Shown here: positions 43,392 through 53,556 of the stretch, piece by piece
Layout: each line of letters opens with the position of its first letter
How positions within the stretch are numbered: position 1 is the first letter of the stretch
Assembly: GCA_963770155.1 (NCBI GenBank)
Contig: CAVYOE010000001.1
Span: 1,798,001-1,862,000 of the forward strand
Reading direction: 5' to 3'
Origin: CAVYOE01 sp963770155
GTDB lineage: Bacteria > Actinomycetota > Thermoleophilia > Solirubrobacterales > 70-9
Length of the DNA: 64,000 nucleotides
Notes under the pieces: generated by a model
The model's input: the letters and a program-made list of their open reading frames with translations, nothing else
Databases searched by the model: none
Told to the model about the DNA's origin: nothing
Program-made: the position numbers and the translations under genes

Positions 43392-43397
43392 TAATAT
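43392..43397 (+). promoter_or_regulatory. Probable -10 element for the HNH endonuclease gene
   Basis: TAATAT lies ten bases before the ATG at 43408. It supports that ATG over the earlier ATG at 43366, which would lie upstream of the transcription start. Confidence 0.45.
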
Positions 43398-43407
43398 CTC
43401 CGAGACC

Positions 43408-44064
43408 ATGTACTACACGGACGGGGCTTCCGCGAATCGTTCGACGAATGGATCCGTAAACGGCTCGCAATGCGGCGGCAGACTGCGCCGGGGCCGCGTC
43501 CTCGTCCTGAACGCGAGCTACGAGCCGCTCAACGTGTGCACGGTGCGGCGGGCGCTGGTGCTGATCCTGAAGGAGAAGGCCGAGGTCCTCGAGCACGGTG
43601 ATTCGGTGCTCCGCTCCGAGACGATGCAGCTCGACAGCCCCGAGGTGATCCGGCTGGTCACCTTCGTCCGGGTCCCCCGGGACATCCACCGCCGGCGGAT
43701 CACCCGCAAGGCCGTCCTGGCGCGCGATTCGTGGACCTGCCAGTACTGCGGCAGCAGCAAGCCCGGGCTGACGGTGGATCACGTCATCCCGCGGAGTCGG
43801 GGTGGTGAATCGATCTGGGAGAACATCGTCGCCTCCTGCGCCTCCTGCAACCGGCGCAAGGGCAACCGCCTGCCCCGGGAGATCCGCATGCACCCACGGA
43901 AGCTGCCCAAGGTCCCCGGGCCGACCGTGTTCATCCGGGTCGCGGCGCCAACGCCGCCGCCGACCTGGGATGCGTACTTCAGTGGCGGCCTAGGGAGAGC
44001 TACTTCTTCTTGCGCGAGGGCGGCTTGCGCTTGGCGGCCGGCTTCTTCGCAGCCTTCTTCTTAG
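43408..44064 (+). CDS. HNH endonuclease family protein
   Basis: The product is about 218 residues. The conserved core starts RRGRVLVLNASYEPLNVCTV. The HNH motif follows: WTCQYCGSSKPGLTVDHVIPRSRGG, given here as CQYCG, then TVDHVIPRSRGG with the catalytic His, and NIVASCASCNRRKGNR, so two CxxC pairs hold zinc. This small, widespread actinobacterial type is of unknown role and is not linked to a restriction system here. The last about 20 residues overlap gyrA on the opposite strand and look non-native, so a nearby base error may hide an earlier stop. A TAATAT element supports the chosen ATG. Confidence 0.85.
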   Translation: MYYTDGASANRSTNGSVNGSQCGGRLRRGRVLVLNASYEPLNVCTVRRALVLILKEKAEVLEHGDSVLRSETMQLDSPEVIRLVTFVRVPRDIHRRRITRKAVLARDSWTCQYCGSSKPGLTVDHVIPRSRGGESIWENIVASCASCNRRKGNRLPREIRMHPRKLPKVPGPTVFIRVAAPTPPPTWDAYFSGGLGRATSSCARAACAWRPASSQPSS

Positions 44065-46670
44065 CCGGCTTCTTCGGCGTTGCCTTCTTGGCCGCCTCGG
44101 CCGCGCCGGCGCCGTTGCCGCTCAGGGCGGCGACAGCATCCTTGTCGAGGTTGGCGTCAGCCAGTGACTGCTCCGCCACCTCGGCGCCGCCGTCGGTCTC
44201 GGCGGCGGTCGACTCGACCACCAGGGCGACCGCGCCCACCCGGTCCCCGTCCTTGAGGTTCATGACCTTGACCCCCTGGGTCGGGCGGCCCATCTGCGAG
44301 ATGCCCTTGGCCGGAGTCCGCTGCATCATCCCTGTCTGGGACACCAGCATCAGCTCCTGGTGCTCGCGCACGATCAGCGCGCCGGCGAGCGCTCCCTTCT
44401 TGGTCGTCAGCTTGACCGTGACCACGCCCTTGGTACCGCGACCCTTGATCGGGTACTCGGCCATCGTCGTCCGCTTGCCATAGCCGTTCTCGGTGACGAC
44501 GAAGAGCTCGGTGTCGTCGCGGGCAATGTCCATCGCGAGCACCCGGTTCCCGCCGTCGGAGACGTTCTGTCCGCGGACCCCCGCGGTGGCCCGCCCGGTC
44601 GCTCGCGCGGCCTTCTCGGGGAAGCGCGAGGCGTAGCCGGATTTGGAGACCATCAGGATGTCGTCGCCCGGATCCGCAAGGCGGACCTGGACCAACTCGT
44701 CACGAGGCTTGATGTTGATCGCGATGATCCCGTCGGCGCGAATCGGGGTGTCGTAGGCGCTGAACTCGGTCTTCTTCACCATCCCGTTCGCGGTCGCGAA
44801 GACGAGGTACTTGCCCTCCTTGAAGTCGCGGGTCGGGATCACCGCCATCACATTCTCGTTCTCCTTCAGCGGCAGGACATTGACCAACGCCCGGCCCTTG
44901 GCGGTTCGCGATCCCTCGGGCAGCTCATAGACCTTGAGGCGGTAGACCTTCCCCTTATTGGTGAAGAAGAGCAGGTAGTCGTGGGTCGAGCAGATGTGGA
45001 GGTGCTCGATGTAGTCGCCCTCCTTCAGGTCCATCCCCATCACCCCGCGACCGCCGCGGCGCTGCTGGCGGTACGTGGTCAGGGGCAGGCGCTTGGCGTA
45101 GCCGGAGGCGGTGATCGAGATCACCATCTGCTGGTCGGCGATCATGTCCTCGAGGTCGACGTCGCCCTCGGAGGCGGTGATCTCGGTGCGCCGCTCGTCG
45201 CCATAGCGCTCCGCGACCTCCTCCAGCTCCTGCCTTGACCACTGACAGCACCTTGGCTTCGTCGCCGAGGATCTCGCGCAGGCGCTTGATCAGCTCGGTC
45301 AGCTCCTTGTGCCGGTCGCGGACCTTGTCGGCCTCGAGCGCCGTCAGGCGCTGCAGCCGCATGTCGAGAATCGCCTGAGCCTGGACCTTGTCGAGCTTGA
45401 ACTTCTTGATCAGGCCCGCGCGGGCGGTGTCCGGATCCTTGGAGGCGCGAATCAGCTTGATCACGGCGTCGAGGTTGTCGAGCGCGATCAGGAGGCCCTC
45501 GAGGATGTGCGCCTCGCGCTCGGCGTTCCGGAGCTCGTGCTGGGTCCGCCGCATCACCACCTCGCGCTGGTGGTCGACGTAGTGCCGGATCATCTCCAGC
45601 AGGCTCAGGGTGCGCGGGACCCCGTCGACCAGGGCGACCATGTTGACCCCGAAGGCCGTCTGCATCCCGGTGTGCTTGAACAGCTTGTTGAGCGCGATCT
45701 GGTGGTTCTGGCCCTTCTTCAGCTCGATCACCAGGCGCATTCCGGAGCGATCGGACTCGTCGCGGAGGTCCGAGATCTCGGTGATCTTCTTCTCGCGAAC
45801 CAGGTCGGCGATCTTGGTGATCAGGCCGCCCTCGCCGCCCTTCTTGACCATGAACGGGAGCTCGGAGACGATGATCGCCTGCTTGCCCCCCTTAAGTGGC
45901 TCGACGTGGGCCCGGGCCCGGACGCGGATCGACCCGCGGCCCGACTGGTAGGCGTCACGGATGCCGTCGCTGCCCATGACCACACCGCCGCCGGGGAAGT
46001 CCGGCCCCTTGACGTGACGGCGGAGGCCGTCAACGTCGACCTCGGGGTCGTCGATGTAGGCGGTACAGGCGGCGATCACCTCGCGCAGGTTGTGCGGCGG
46101 GATGTTGGTCGCCATCCCGACCGCGATCCCCGCGGCGCCGTTGACGAGCAGGTTCGGGAAGCGCGCCGGAAGCAGCAGCGGCTCCTGCGTCTTCTCGTCG
46201 TAGTTTGGCCCGAAGTCGACCGTGTCCGCATCGATGTCGCGGAGCATCTGGGTCGCCAGCGGACCGAGACGGGCCTCGGTGTACCGCATCGCCGCCGCCG
46301 GGTCGTCGTCGATCGAGCCGAAGTTGCCCTGACCGTCGATCAGTGGATAGCGCAAGGAGAAGTCCTGCGCCATCCGCACCAGCGTCTCGTAGATGGCCGA
46401 GTCGCCGTGCGGGTGGTACTTGCCCATCACCTCGCCGACGATGAAGGCGCACTTGCGGTACGGCCGGTTCGGCTGCAGGCCGAGGTCGTGCATCGCGTAG
46501 AGAACCCTTCGGTGGACCGGCTTCAAGCCGTCGCGCACGTCCGGCAGCGCCCGACCCACGATCACGCTCATCGCGTAATCGAGGTACGACGAGCGCATCT
46601 CCTGCTCGAGGTCGCGCTCCTCGATCCGGCCGGTCAGCGCTTCGAGGCCTCCCCCACCCTCGTCAGACAT
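44000..46670 (-). CDS. gyrA: DNA gyrase subunit A (one frame break) with basic C-terminal tail
   Basis: GyrA is the DNA cleavage and wrapping subunit of gyrase. The breakage-reunion domain has GRALPDVRDGLKPVHRRVLY, HPHGDSAIYETLVRMAQDFS (quinolone region with Ser at the usual resistance site) and the catalytic Tyr in AAMRYTEARLG. The GyrA box (QQRRGGRGVMG) in the C-terminal domain shows gyrase rather than topoisomerase IV. One extra C near 45232 breaks the frame in the coiled region. The last about 35 residues are Lys/Ala/Pro-rich (KKATPKKPAKKKAAKKPAAK). The start overlaps the gyrB stop by eight bases. Confidence 0.95.
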
Positions 46671-49187
46671 CGAGGAACTTCACCTCCTTCGCGTGCCCTT
46701 CGATGAAGATCTTGCGGGCCTCGACGTTGTCGCCCATGAGGTCGGAGAAGGTCCGCTCGGCGGCGGCAGCGTCCTCCATCGTCACCTGCTGCAGGGTGCG
46801 CGTCCCCGGGTCCATCGAGGTCTCGCGGAGCTGCTCGGGGTTCATCTCGCCGAGGCCCTTGAACCGCTGCAGCTGCAGGCCGGTCCGGGCCAGGTCAAGA
46901 ACGGCCCGCTTCAGCTCCTCGAACGAGCCGGCGTCGTCGTCCCTTCCGTCGAAGGTGACGGAGAACGGCGGGATCCCGACCTCCTTGATCAGGTCCTTGT
47001 GCACCCGGGCGAGCTCCTTCAGCTCCTTCGAGGCGAACAGTTCCTTGGAGAGGAGGACGGTCCGGGCAAGGCCGGTCGCGCGGTGGATCGACTTCACGCG
47101 GATGCCGGTCTTGTCGTCGGCCTCGAGCGTGGTGTCAAAGCGTGCGCCCTTGCGTGCCCTGGCCTTGACCGCGTTGCGGGTGGCGGTGACGCTCGCCGTG
47201 CCCTTGTCCAACAGCCCCGACTCCTGCAGGAAGTTGACGACCTCGTGTCCGTGAGAAGCGTTGAGGGCTGCGGCCCAGCCCTCGTACTGCTTCAGCATCC
47301 GGACGAAGCGCTGCCAACGCGCCTTGGTCATCTTTGCCTTCTTGCCGGTGCCGTCGGCGATCTCGAGCTTGTCGGTCTTGTCCTTGAGCAGCGCGGCCTC
47401 GAGCTCGGAGTCGCGTTCCAGGTACACCGAGCTGCGGCCGTTCTGGAGCTTGTAGAGAGGGGGCTTGGCGATGTAGACGTAGCCACGGTCGATCAGCTCG
47501 CGCATCTGCCGGAAGAGGAAGGTCAGGACGAGCGTTCTGATGTGGGCGCCGTCGACGTCGGCGTCGCTCATCAGGATCACTTTGTGGTAGCGGGCGTCCT
47601 CGATGTCGAACTCCTCGTGGATGCCGGTGCCGATCGCTGTGATCAGGGCCTGGATCTCGTTGTTGGAGAGGACCTTGTCGATCCGGCTCTTCTCGACATT
47701 GATGATCTTGCCGCGCAGCGGCAGCACTGCCTGGGTGGCGCGGTCGCGGCCCTGCTTCGCCGAGCCGCCGGCCGAATCGCCCTCGACGATGAACAGCTCG
47801 GCGTCGCGCGGATCCTTGACCGAGCAGTCGGCGAGCTTGCCGGGCAGGGTCGAGTTCTCGAGCGCCGACTTGCGGCGTGTCAGGTCGCGCGCCTTGCGCG
47901 CGGCCTCACGGGCGCGGGCCGCGTCGACGGTCTTGGTGAGGATCCGGCGGGCCTCTGTCGGGTGCTCCTCGAGGAACTCGCCGAGCTTGCGGTTGACGAC
48001 TTCCTCACCAGCCCCTCGATCGGTGGATTGCCGAGCTTGCTCTTGGTCTGGCCCTCGAACTGCGGGTCGTGCGAGCTTCACCGAGATCACCGCGGTCAGG
48101 CCCTCGCGCACGTCCTCGCCCGATGAGGTTCACGTCCTTCTCCTTCAGCAGGCTCTTCTGGCGTGCGACTGCGTTCAGGGTCCGGGTCATTGCCGACTTG
48201 AAGCCGGAGAGGTGGGTCCCGCCCTCGGTGGTGTTGATGTTGTTGGCGAAGCTGTAAGTCGCCTCCTGGTAGGTGGTGTTCCACTGGAGGGCGACCTCGA
48301 CCTGGCCGTCCTTGCTTTCGCCCTCGAGGAAGATCGGCTTTCGGTGCAGCGGGTCCTTGCCTTCGTTCAGATGTAGACGAAGTCGGCGATGCCGCCCTTG
48401 TACTGGAACTCACCTCCTCGGAGCGCTTGCCGCGCTCGTCGATCAAGCACGATCCGCAGGCCGCGGGTCAGGAATGCCGTCTCGCGCAGTCGCTCGCGCG
48501 AGCGTGTCGGAGATCGAAGTCGAGCTCGTCGAAGATCTCGAGGTCCGGGAGGAAGGTGACCGTGGTGCCGGTGCTCTTCGCTGCCTTGCCCTTCTTGAAC
48601 TGGGTCTTCGGCTTGCCGCGCGAGTAGTTCTGGGTCCAGACGTGGCCGTCGCGCCGGATCTCGAGCAGCAGCTTTTCGGAGAGCGCGTTGACGACCGAGA
48701 CGCCGACGCCGTGGAGGCCGCCCGAGACCTTGTAGCCACCGCCGTCGCCGAACTTGCCGCCTGCGTGCAAGGTGGTGAGCACGACCTCGGCGGCCGGCTT
48801 CTTCTCCTTCTTGTGCATGTCGGTCGGGATGCCGCGGCCGTTGTCGGCGACCGTGCAGCTGTTGTCCGGATGCAGCGTGACCATGACCTTGTCGCAGTGG
48901 CCGGCGATCGCCTCGTCCACCGAGTTGTCAACGACCTCGTAGACGAGGTGATGGAGCCCGCGGGCGCCGGTGGAGCCGATGTACATCCCGGGCCGCTTGC
49001 GGACCGCCTCGATCCCCTCGAGCACCGTGATGTCCTTGGCGTCGTAGCTGGCGCCCCCCGCCTTGACGGCAGGCTTCGCGCCCTTCTTCGACCCGGATTT
49101 GGCGCGGGTCTGCTTCTTCGCTTTTGGCTTCGCGGGGGCCTTGCTCGCGGTCTTACCGCGTGAGCCGGCCCGTGAGCTCTTCGGCAC
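46663..49187 (-). CDS. gyrB: DNA gyrase subunit B (frame-broken) with basic N-terminal extension
   Basis: GyrB is the ATPase subunit of gyrase. It begins at GTG after AAAGGA. A Lys/Ala-rich extension of about 48 residues precedes ITVLEGIEAVRKRPGMYIGS, VADNGRGIPTDMH and GGLHGVGVSVVNALS. The C-terminal TOPRIM part has AELFIVEGDSAGGSAKQGRD, HKVILMSDADVDGAHIRTL and QRFKGLGEMNPEQLRETSMD. Between DADVDGAH and the QRFKGLGEMN element lies a long insert like that of proteobacterial GyrB, giving about 840 residues in all. Several base shifts lie between 48000 and 48510. Confidence 0.93.
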
Positions 49188-49213
49188 TCGGGTTCCTTTC
49201 GCTCAGGTCATGG

Positions 49214-49270
49214 GAAACCCCGACCTCCGACCGCGGCGCGGACACTGCCCGTGAGCGGAGTCGGGGCTTT
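49214..49270 (-). promoter_or_regulatory. Imperfect hairpin in the gyrB leader
   Basis: CCCCGACCTCCG and CGGAGTCGGGG pair as a stem of about eleven base pairs with one bulged C and a GC-rich loop of about 25 bases. On the minus strand it is transcribed just ahead of the gyrB ribosome site (AAAGGA). It may be a regulatory leader structure; a T-run is absent, so a terminator is less likely. Confidence 0.4.
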
Positions 49271-49311
49271 CCATCAAGTTCACATAAGTCTATCAGTCGA
49301 AGCTTCCGGAA

Positions 49312-49367
49312 CCCGTGTCAAAACGTCACAAAACTCCTGCAAATTACGAACAATTGACAGACACGGG
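49312..49367. promoter_or_regulatory. AT-rich island bounded by inverted repeats upstream of gyrB
   Basis: CCCGTGTC (49312-49319) and GACACGGG (49360-49367) face each other around 40 bases of about 35% GC, in a region otherwise far richer in GC. A minus-strand TTGACA (49321-49316) sits at one edge and a plus-strand TTGACA (49354-49359) at the other. A TAGACT hexamer (49292-49287) follows on the minus strand, though 23 bases away. It is the best place for the gyrB promoter. Confidence 0.45.
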
Positions 49368-49379
49368 ACGGGCCTGCAA

Positions 49380-49709
49380 CTAGTGCCCTGTCAGGGGCTT
49401 GGAACCGGGCCGGTCGCCGACCCTGAACCGCAGCGAACGCGGCTGCTGATCGTCCCCGAGTGCCTCTCCCAAGCGCTGGAGCAGCTCGTTCTGGAGCAGG
49501 TCGAGCTGCTCCGCCCAGCTCGCCGAGCTGCAGGCGACAGTCACCACGCCGTCCCGCTCGGAGACCGGGTCCGCCTCGCGGGCGATCGCGTCCCCGGCCG
49601 CGGCAGGCCAGGCCGTCTGCACGGCGGCAAGCATCGTCTTCGGCGCCGCACGGCCCAGGACCGCCGGGAGAGACGCCGAGATCGGCCGTGGATTCCGGCG
49701 GGCCGGCAT
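49380..49709 (-). CDS. DUF721 protein, DciA-like helicase loader candidate
   Basis: The 109-residue protein begins MPARRNPRPISASLPAVLG. The DUF721 core is VQTAWPAAAGDAIAREADPV, VSERDGVVTVACSSASWAEQL and LDLLQNELLQRLGEALGDD. In bacteria lacking DnaC/DnaI, DUF721 proteins (DciA) help load the DnaB helicase, and the position between recF and gyrB in Actinobacteria is classic. Its start overlaps the recF stop. Function is inferred from the family and context. Confidence 0.82.
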   Translation of the reverse strand: MPARRNPRPISASLPAVLGRAAPKTMLAAVQTAWPAAAGDAIAREADPVSERDGVVTVACSSASWAEQLDLLQNELLQRLGEALGDDQQPRSLRFRVGDRPGSKPLTGH

Positions 49710-50822
49710 CAGGCCGCCCGTGCCTCCGGATCGGGTGCCAGCGTTGCTGTCCCGCCGTCCCGAACTGCGATCGAATGCCACGGAACCGTTGACGGGACCG
49801 CCCCGGGCTCGGTCGCGCTGATCAGGGACTGGCCGGCTCCGGCGACCCGGGCCAGCAACAGCTCCCGGTGCTCGGGGTCGAGCTCGCTGACGACGTCGTC
49901 GAGCAGCATCAGCGGAGCCGGACGGCCGGCTTCGATCAGGCCCTCGCGCTCGGCGAACAGCAGTGCCAGTAGAGCCATCCGCTGCTGGCCCTGGGAGCCG
50001 AAGCGCCGAAGCGCGCGGCCGGCGCAGTTCGAACACGATCTCGTCCAGTTGGGGACCGAAGCTGAGGTAAGCCCGGCCGAGGTCCTGTTCGCGGCGCCGG
50101 CCGAGCTCCGCGAGCAACTGCTCGGCGGTCGGCTTCCACGCGGGGCCGATAGCGAACCGTGGCTTCGCCGAGGCCGAGGTCGGTCGCGGCCGCGGCGAAG
50201 TGGCCGCCGAGCGCGGCGAGCGCCTCGGAGCGTGACTCGATCAGCGGCACCGCCTCAGCGGCGAGCTTCTCGTCCCAGGCAGGCGAGTGACGACCGCGGC
50301 GCAACGCCGCCCTTGACCCGCCCCACCAGCGCATTGCGCTGGGCGAGGGCCCGGCCGAAGCGAGCTCGCAGGTCAGCGCGCGAGGGCCACAGCGCCGCCA
50401 CGAACCGGTCGAGGTGGGCGCGGCGATGGGCCGGCGGGCCCTTGACCAACTGCAGGCGGTCGGGCAGGAAGACGCCCACCGGCGGGCCCGCGGCCTCCTC
50501 AGAAGCCGATGCCGGAGGAGCGCCGTCGAGCTAGACGCCGTCTGCTGCCGTCGCGACCGAGCGAGGAAAGGATCGTCCGGCGGCCCTCGGGCCCGGCGAG
50601 CTCCAGCTCGACCCGGGCCGCCTCGGCGTCGTGAGCGATCAGATCGCGATCCGCGGCCGCCGCGGCAGCCATGGCCCGTGAGGGCGAAGTGGACGGCCTC
50701 GAGCAGGTTCGTCTTTCCCGGCCCCGTTGGGGCCGTGGATGACACTGATGCCCTCCCCCAGCGTCTAGCGGGGCGTTGCGGAGGTTGCGGAAGCCGCGCG
50801 GTTCAAGCTTGGTGATCCACAC
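49709..50822 (-). CDS. recF: DNA repair/replication protein RecF (frame-broken)
   Basis: RecF is an SMC-like ATPase that loads RecOR at gaps. The GTG start gives WITKLEPRGFRNLRNA, then a Walker A region recognisable as GPNGAGKTNLLEAVHFALTG only after frame repair. The C-terminal Walker B and signature part is clean: LMLLDDVVSELDPEHRELLL and AGQSLISATEP. Several indels lie between 49985 and 50790 (for example near 50735, 50690 and 50540). The repaired length of about 371 residues is normal. It is followed by dciA and preceded 14 bases away by dnaN. Confidence 0.85.
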
Positions 50823-50836
50823 CGGGTGCCGGCCAC

Positions 50837-51943
50837 CTAGACATTCAGCCGGATCGGCATCACCAGGTAGCTGAAGTCGTCGGCGTCGGCCGGCTCGATC
50901 AGCCCAGGCCGCAGCGGTGAGATCAGCTTCAGGACCAGCTCCTCGGAGGTCATGCTCTCGAGGCCGTCGCGGACGAACTCCGGGTTGAAGCCGATCTCGA
51001 TCGGCTCTCCGTCGAAGGCGACCGGCAGGGCCTCGCGAGCATCGCCCAGATCGGGGGTCTCGGCCGAGACCTCGAGCTCGCCGCTCGAGAACGCGAGCCG
51101 CAGCGCGGCGTTTCGCTGGGCGACCTGGGCGACGCGGCGCGTCACCTCGAGCAGCTCGGCGCGCTTCAGCTTTACTTCGTGCTCGAACGATTCCGGCAGC
51201 AGCTGGCGATAGTTCGGGAACTGACCATCGATGAGGCGGGAGGTGAGCGAGATCTCGCCGATCCGGAACAGCGCCTGGTTGCGGCTCAGGTTGATCGGCG
51301 ACCGTCTCCTGATCGGTCGCCCTCGGTCAGGCGGGCCAGCTCGCGCAGCGCCCGGGCCGGCACGTTCGCCTCGATCTCCGGCGCCGAGGTCCCGAGCTTC
51401 GTCCGCTTCACCGCGAGCCGGTAGGAGTCGGTGGCGACCATGGTCAGCTCGTCGCCCTCGACCTTGAGCAGGATGCCGGTCAGTACCGGCCGCGCGTCGT
51501 CACGCGAGGCGGCGCTCGCGACACGGTCGATCGTCTCGCGCAGCGGCTCGATCGGGAGCTCGAGCGCCTCCCCCTCCGGCTCGCCGAAGCGGGGAAAGTC
51601 CTCTGCCGGCAGGGTGCGCAGGTGGAAGCTCGAGGAGCCGGCGGTGATCTCGACGTCGCGCTCGGCTTCGCGCAGCGCCAGGTTGACCTCTCCTTCGGGA
51701 AGCGAGCGGACGATGTCGACCAGGAGCCGGCCCGGGAGGACAACGCTGCCCTGCGCCCTCGGCCTTCACCTCGGGGACGATCTCCAGGCCGAGCTCGGTG
51801 TCGGTGGCACGCAGCCGCAGCTGACCGTCCTCGACGGTGATCAGAACGCCGGTCAGGGCCTGCAGGGCAGCGCGGGAAGAGACGGCTCGCGAGACGACCT
51901 GAAGGGCATCGAGAAGTGCGTCGCGTTGGGCTGTGAGTTTCAC
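50837..51943 (-). CDS. dnaN: DNA polymerase III beta sliding clamp (frame-broken)
   Basis: The clamp encircles DNA and gives the polymerase processivity. The family homology starts at VKLTAQRDALLDALQVVSRA, where a GTG at 51943 fits the usual MKF-type start. The frame stays open 38 codons further to an ATG at 52057, but that text is low-complexity and covers the DnaA-box-like repeats. Middle and end are typical (RPVLTGILLKVEGDELTMVA, LIDGQFPNYRQLLPESF, YLVMPIRLNV). An extra G near 51755 and two extra bases near 51305-51320 shift the frame; together they add three bases, so the total stays divisible by three. Confidence 0.9.
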
Positions 51944-52145
51944 GGAGCTGGGTGGTTGAACTTCTCTAGGAGTAGTAAGGGCTGTGGATTCCTGTGGATC
52001 TGTGGATGTGGGATCTGCGGATGAATCGGGCTGAGGTACTTCTGCGGCTTCCATCATTTGATCAGGTCGGTCCGTTCGGGTTGCGGTTGGTCTTGAGAGG
52101 TTCGGGGTCGAAGAAGTTATTCGGCCCGCTGGTCGGTCACGTGGA
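51944..52145. other. Candidate replication origin (oriC) between dnaA and dnaN
   Basis: TGTGGAT, the core of the DnaA box, occurs three times in 25 bases (51983, 51993, 52001). A fourth near-match, TGCGGATGA, lies at 52016-52024. The dnaA-dnaN gap is the standard origin position in Actinobacteria. No strong AT-rich unwinding element is seen, though GAAGAAGTTATTC (about 52112-52125) is somewhat AT-rich. The array is shorter than in Streptomyces. Confidence 0.5.
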
Positions 52146-53556
52146 TCAGTCGGTCAACTGAGCCGGAGGTGCGATTCTGTCAGCGACAGCGGTCGCTTCG
52201 GTCATTTCGAGGGCTGCCGGCGAGAGAAGCGTCGTCCTGATCCGCTCGAGCGTGAGAGAGAGGGCCGGCTCGGTCTTCAGCCGCTGCTGCACCTTCTTGA
52301 TTGCGTGGATGACGGTGGTGTGGTCACGGCGCTTGAAGACCCGGGCGATCTGGGGCAGTGAGAGGTCTGTCAGCTCGCGGCACAGATACATGGCAACTTG
52401 ACGAGCAGCGACGAGCTTGGCGCTGCGCGACGCCGACAGCAGATGGCCGCGGTCGAGGCCGTAATCAGCGGCGACGGCGTCCTGGATTGAACCGGGCGTG
52501 GTCTCGGCGGGTGGAGCCGCGGCAGCGGCTTCCGGCAGCACCTGGCGCACGAGGTCGCGGGTGATCGGAAGATCGGTCAGCGACGACATCGCGACCACGC
52601 GGGTCAACGCTCCGCGCAGGAGGCGCAGGTTCTGGGTCGACGAGCCGAGCCAGGGTGCTGAGCGCCTCGGGATCGGCCGGCTCGAGCTCTTCCTCGTGCG
52701 AGAGCCGGTTCAGGAAAGCAAGCCTGGTGAGCTCGTCGGGCGGTTTCAGCTCGGCGACCAGGCCCCATTCGAACCGGTCCCGAAGCCGCTCCGTGAGTTC
52801 GGAGAGCTCGCTCGGGATGCGGTCAGCCGAGAGGACGACCTGGCAGCCGCCCTCGTAGAGCGCGTTGAAGGTGTGGAAGAGCTCGTCGGCGGTGCGGCTC
52901 TTTCCCTCGAGGAACTGGACATCGTCGACCAGCAGCACGTCGGCACCGCGGTAGTGCTCCTTGAAGGCATCGATGTCGGCGGTCTGCAACGCCGCCACGA
53001 ATGCGTTGGTGAAGCACTCGGCCGTGGTGTAGTGGACAACCAGGTCGGGGCTGTGGATACGCAGGTAGTTGGCGATCGCACCGAGCAGGTGGGTCTTGCC
53101 CAGTCCCGGCGGACCGTGGAGAAAAAGCGGGTTGTAGGCCTGGCCGGGCGCCTCGGCGACAGTGAGGGCGGCGGCGTGGGCGAGACGGTTCTCGGTCCCG
53201 ATCACGAACCGCTCGAAGGTGTGGTCGGGGTTGAGCGGCGGCCCGGAGGCGACCTTCCAGCTCGACGGCTTCGGGGCCACCGCTTCGCCTTCGTCGACGA
53301 AGCGGACCTCGTTGAAGGTCCCCTGATCTGTGACCGCTTCGGTCAGGAGCTCGGCGTAGCGCCGCTCGACCCAGGCACGCACCTGGCGCGGCGCGCTCAG
53401 ATAGAGGATCGAGCCGCGGGCAGCCGCGACCCGGAGCGGTTCAAGCCAGAGGCGAAAGGTGGAGTCGGGCACTCCGGTGCGGAGGTCGTCGCGGATCTCG
53501 CGCCAGGCTCGCGCGAGATCGTTGGTTTCCGCGACTTCTGGGTCCCGCTCCTGAAC
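52146..53556 (-). CDS. dnaA: Chromosomal replication initiator DnaA (one frame break)
   Basis: DnaA binds and opens the origin. Domain I is WREIRDDLRTGVPDSTFRLW. Domain III has NPLFLHGPPGLGKTHLLGAI (Walker A), DVLLVDDVQFLEGKSRTADE (Walker B) and LSADRIPSELSELTERLRDR. Domain IV ends with FKRRDHTTVIHAIKKVQQRL, the DNA-recognition signature. One extra base near 52646 separates the C-terminal third. No ATG, GTG or TTG lies in frame ahead of domain I. The codon six bases after a good AGGAG (53567-53563) is GTT at 53556, so I place the start there with caution. A GTG at 53472 would cut into domain I. Confidence 0.92.

Noticed and set aside
43408..44064. HNH gene as part of a restriction or homing system
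   Set aside because: No methyltransferase, specificity gene or intron/intein is adjacent; it belongs to a stand-alone actinobacterial type.
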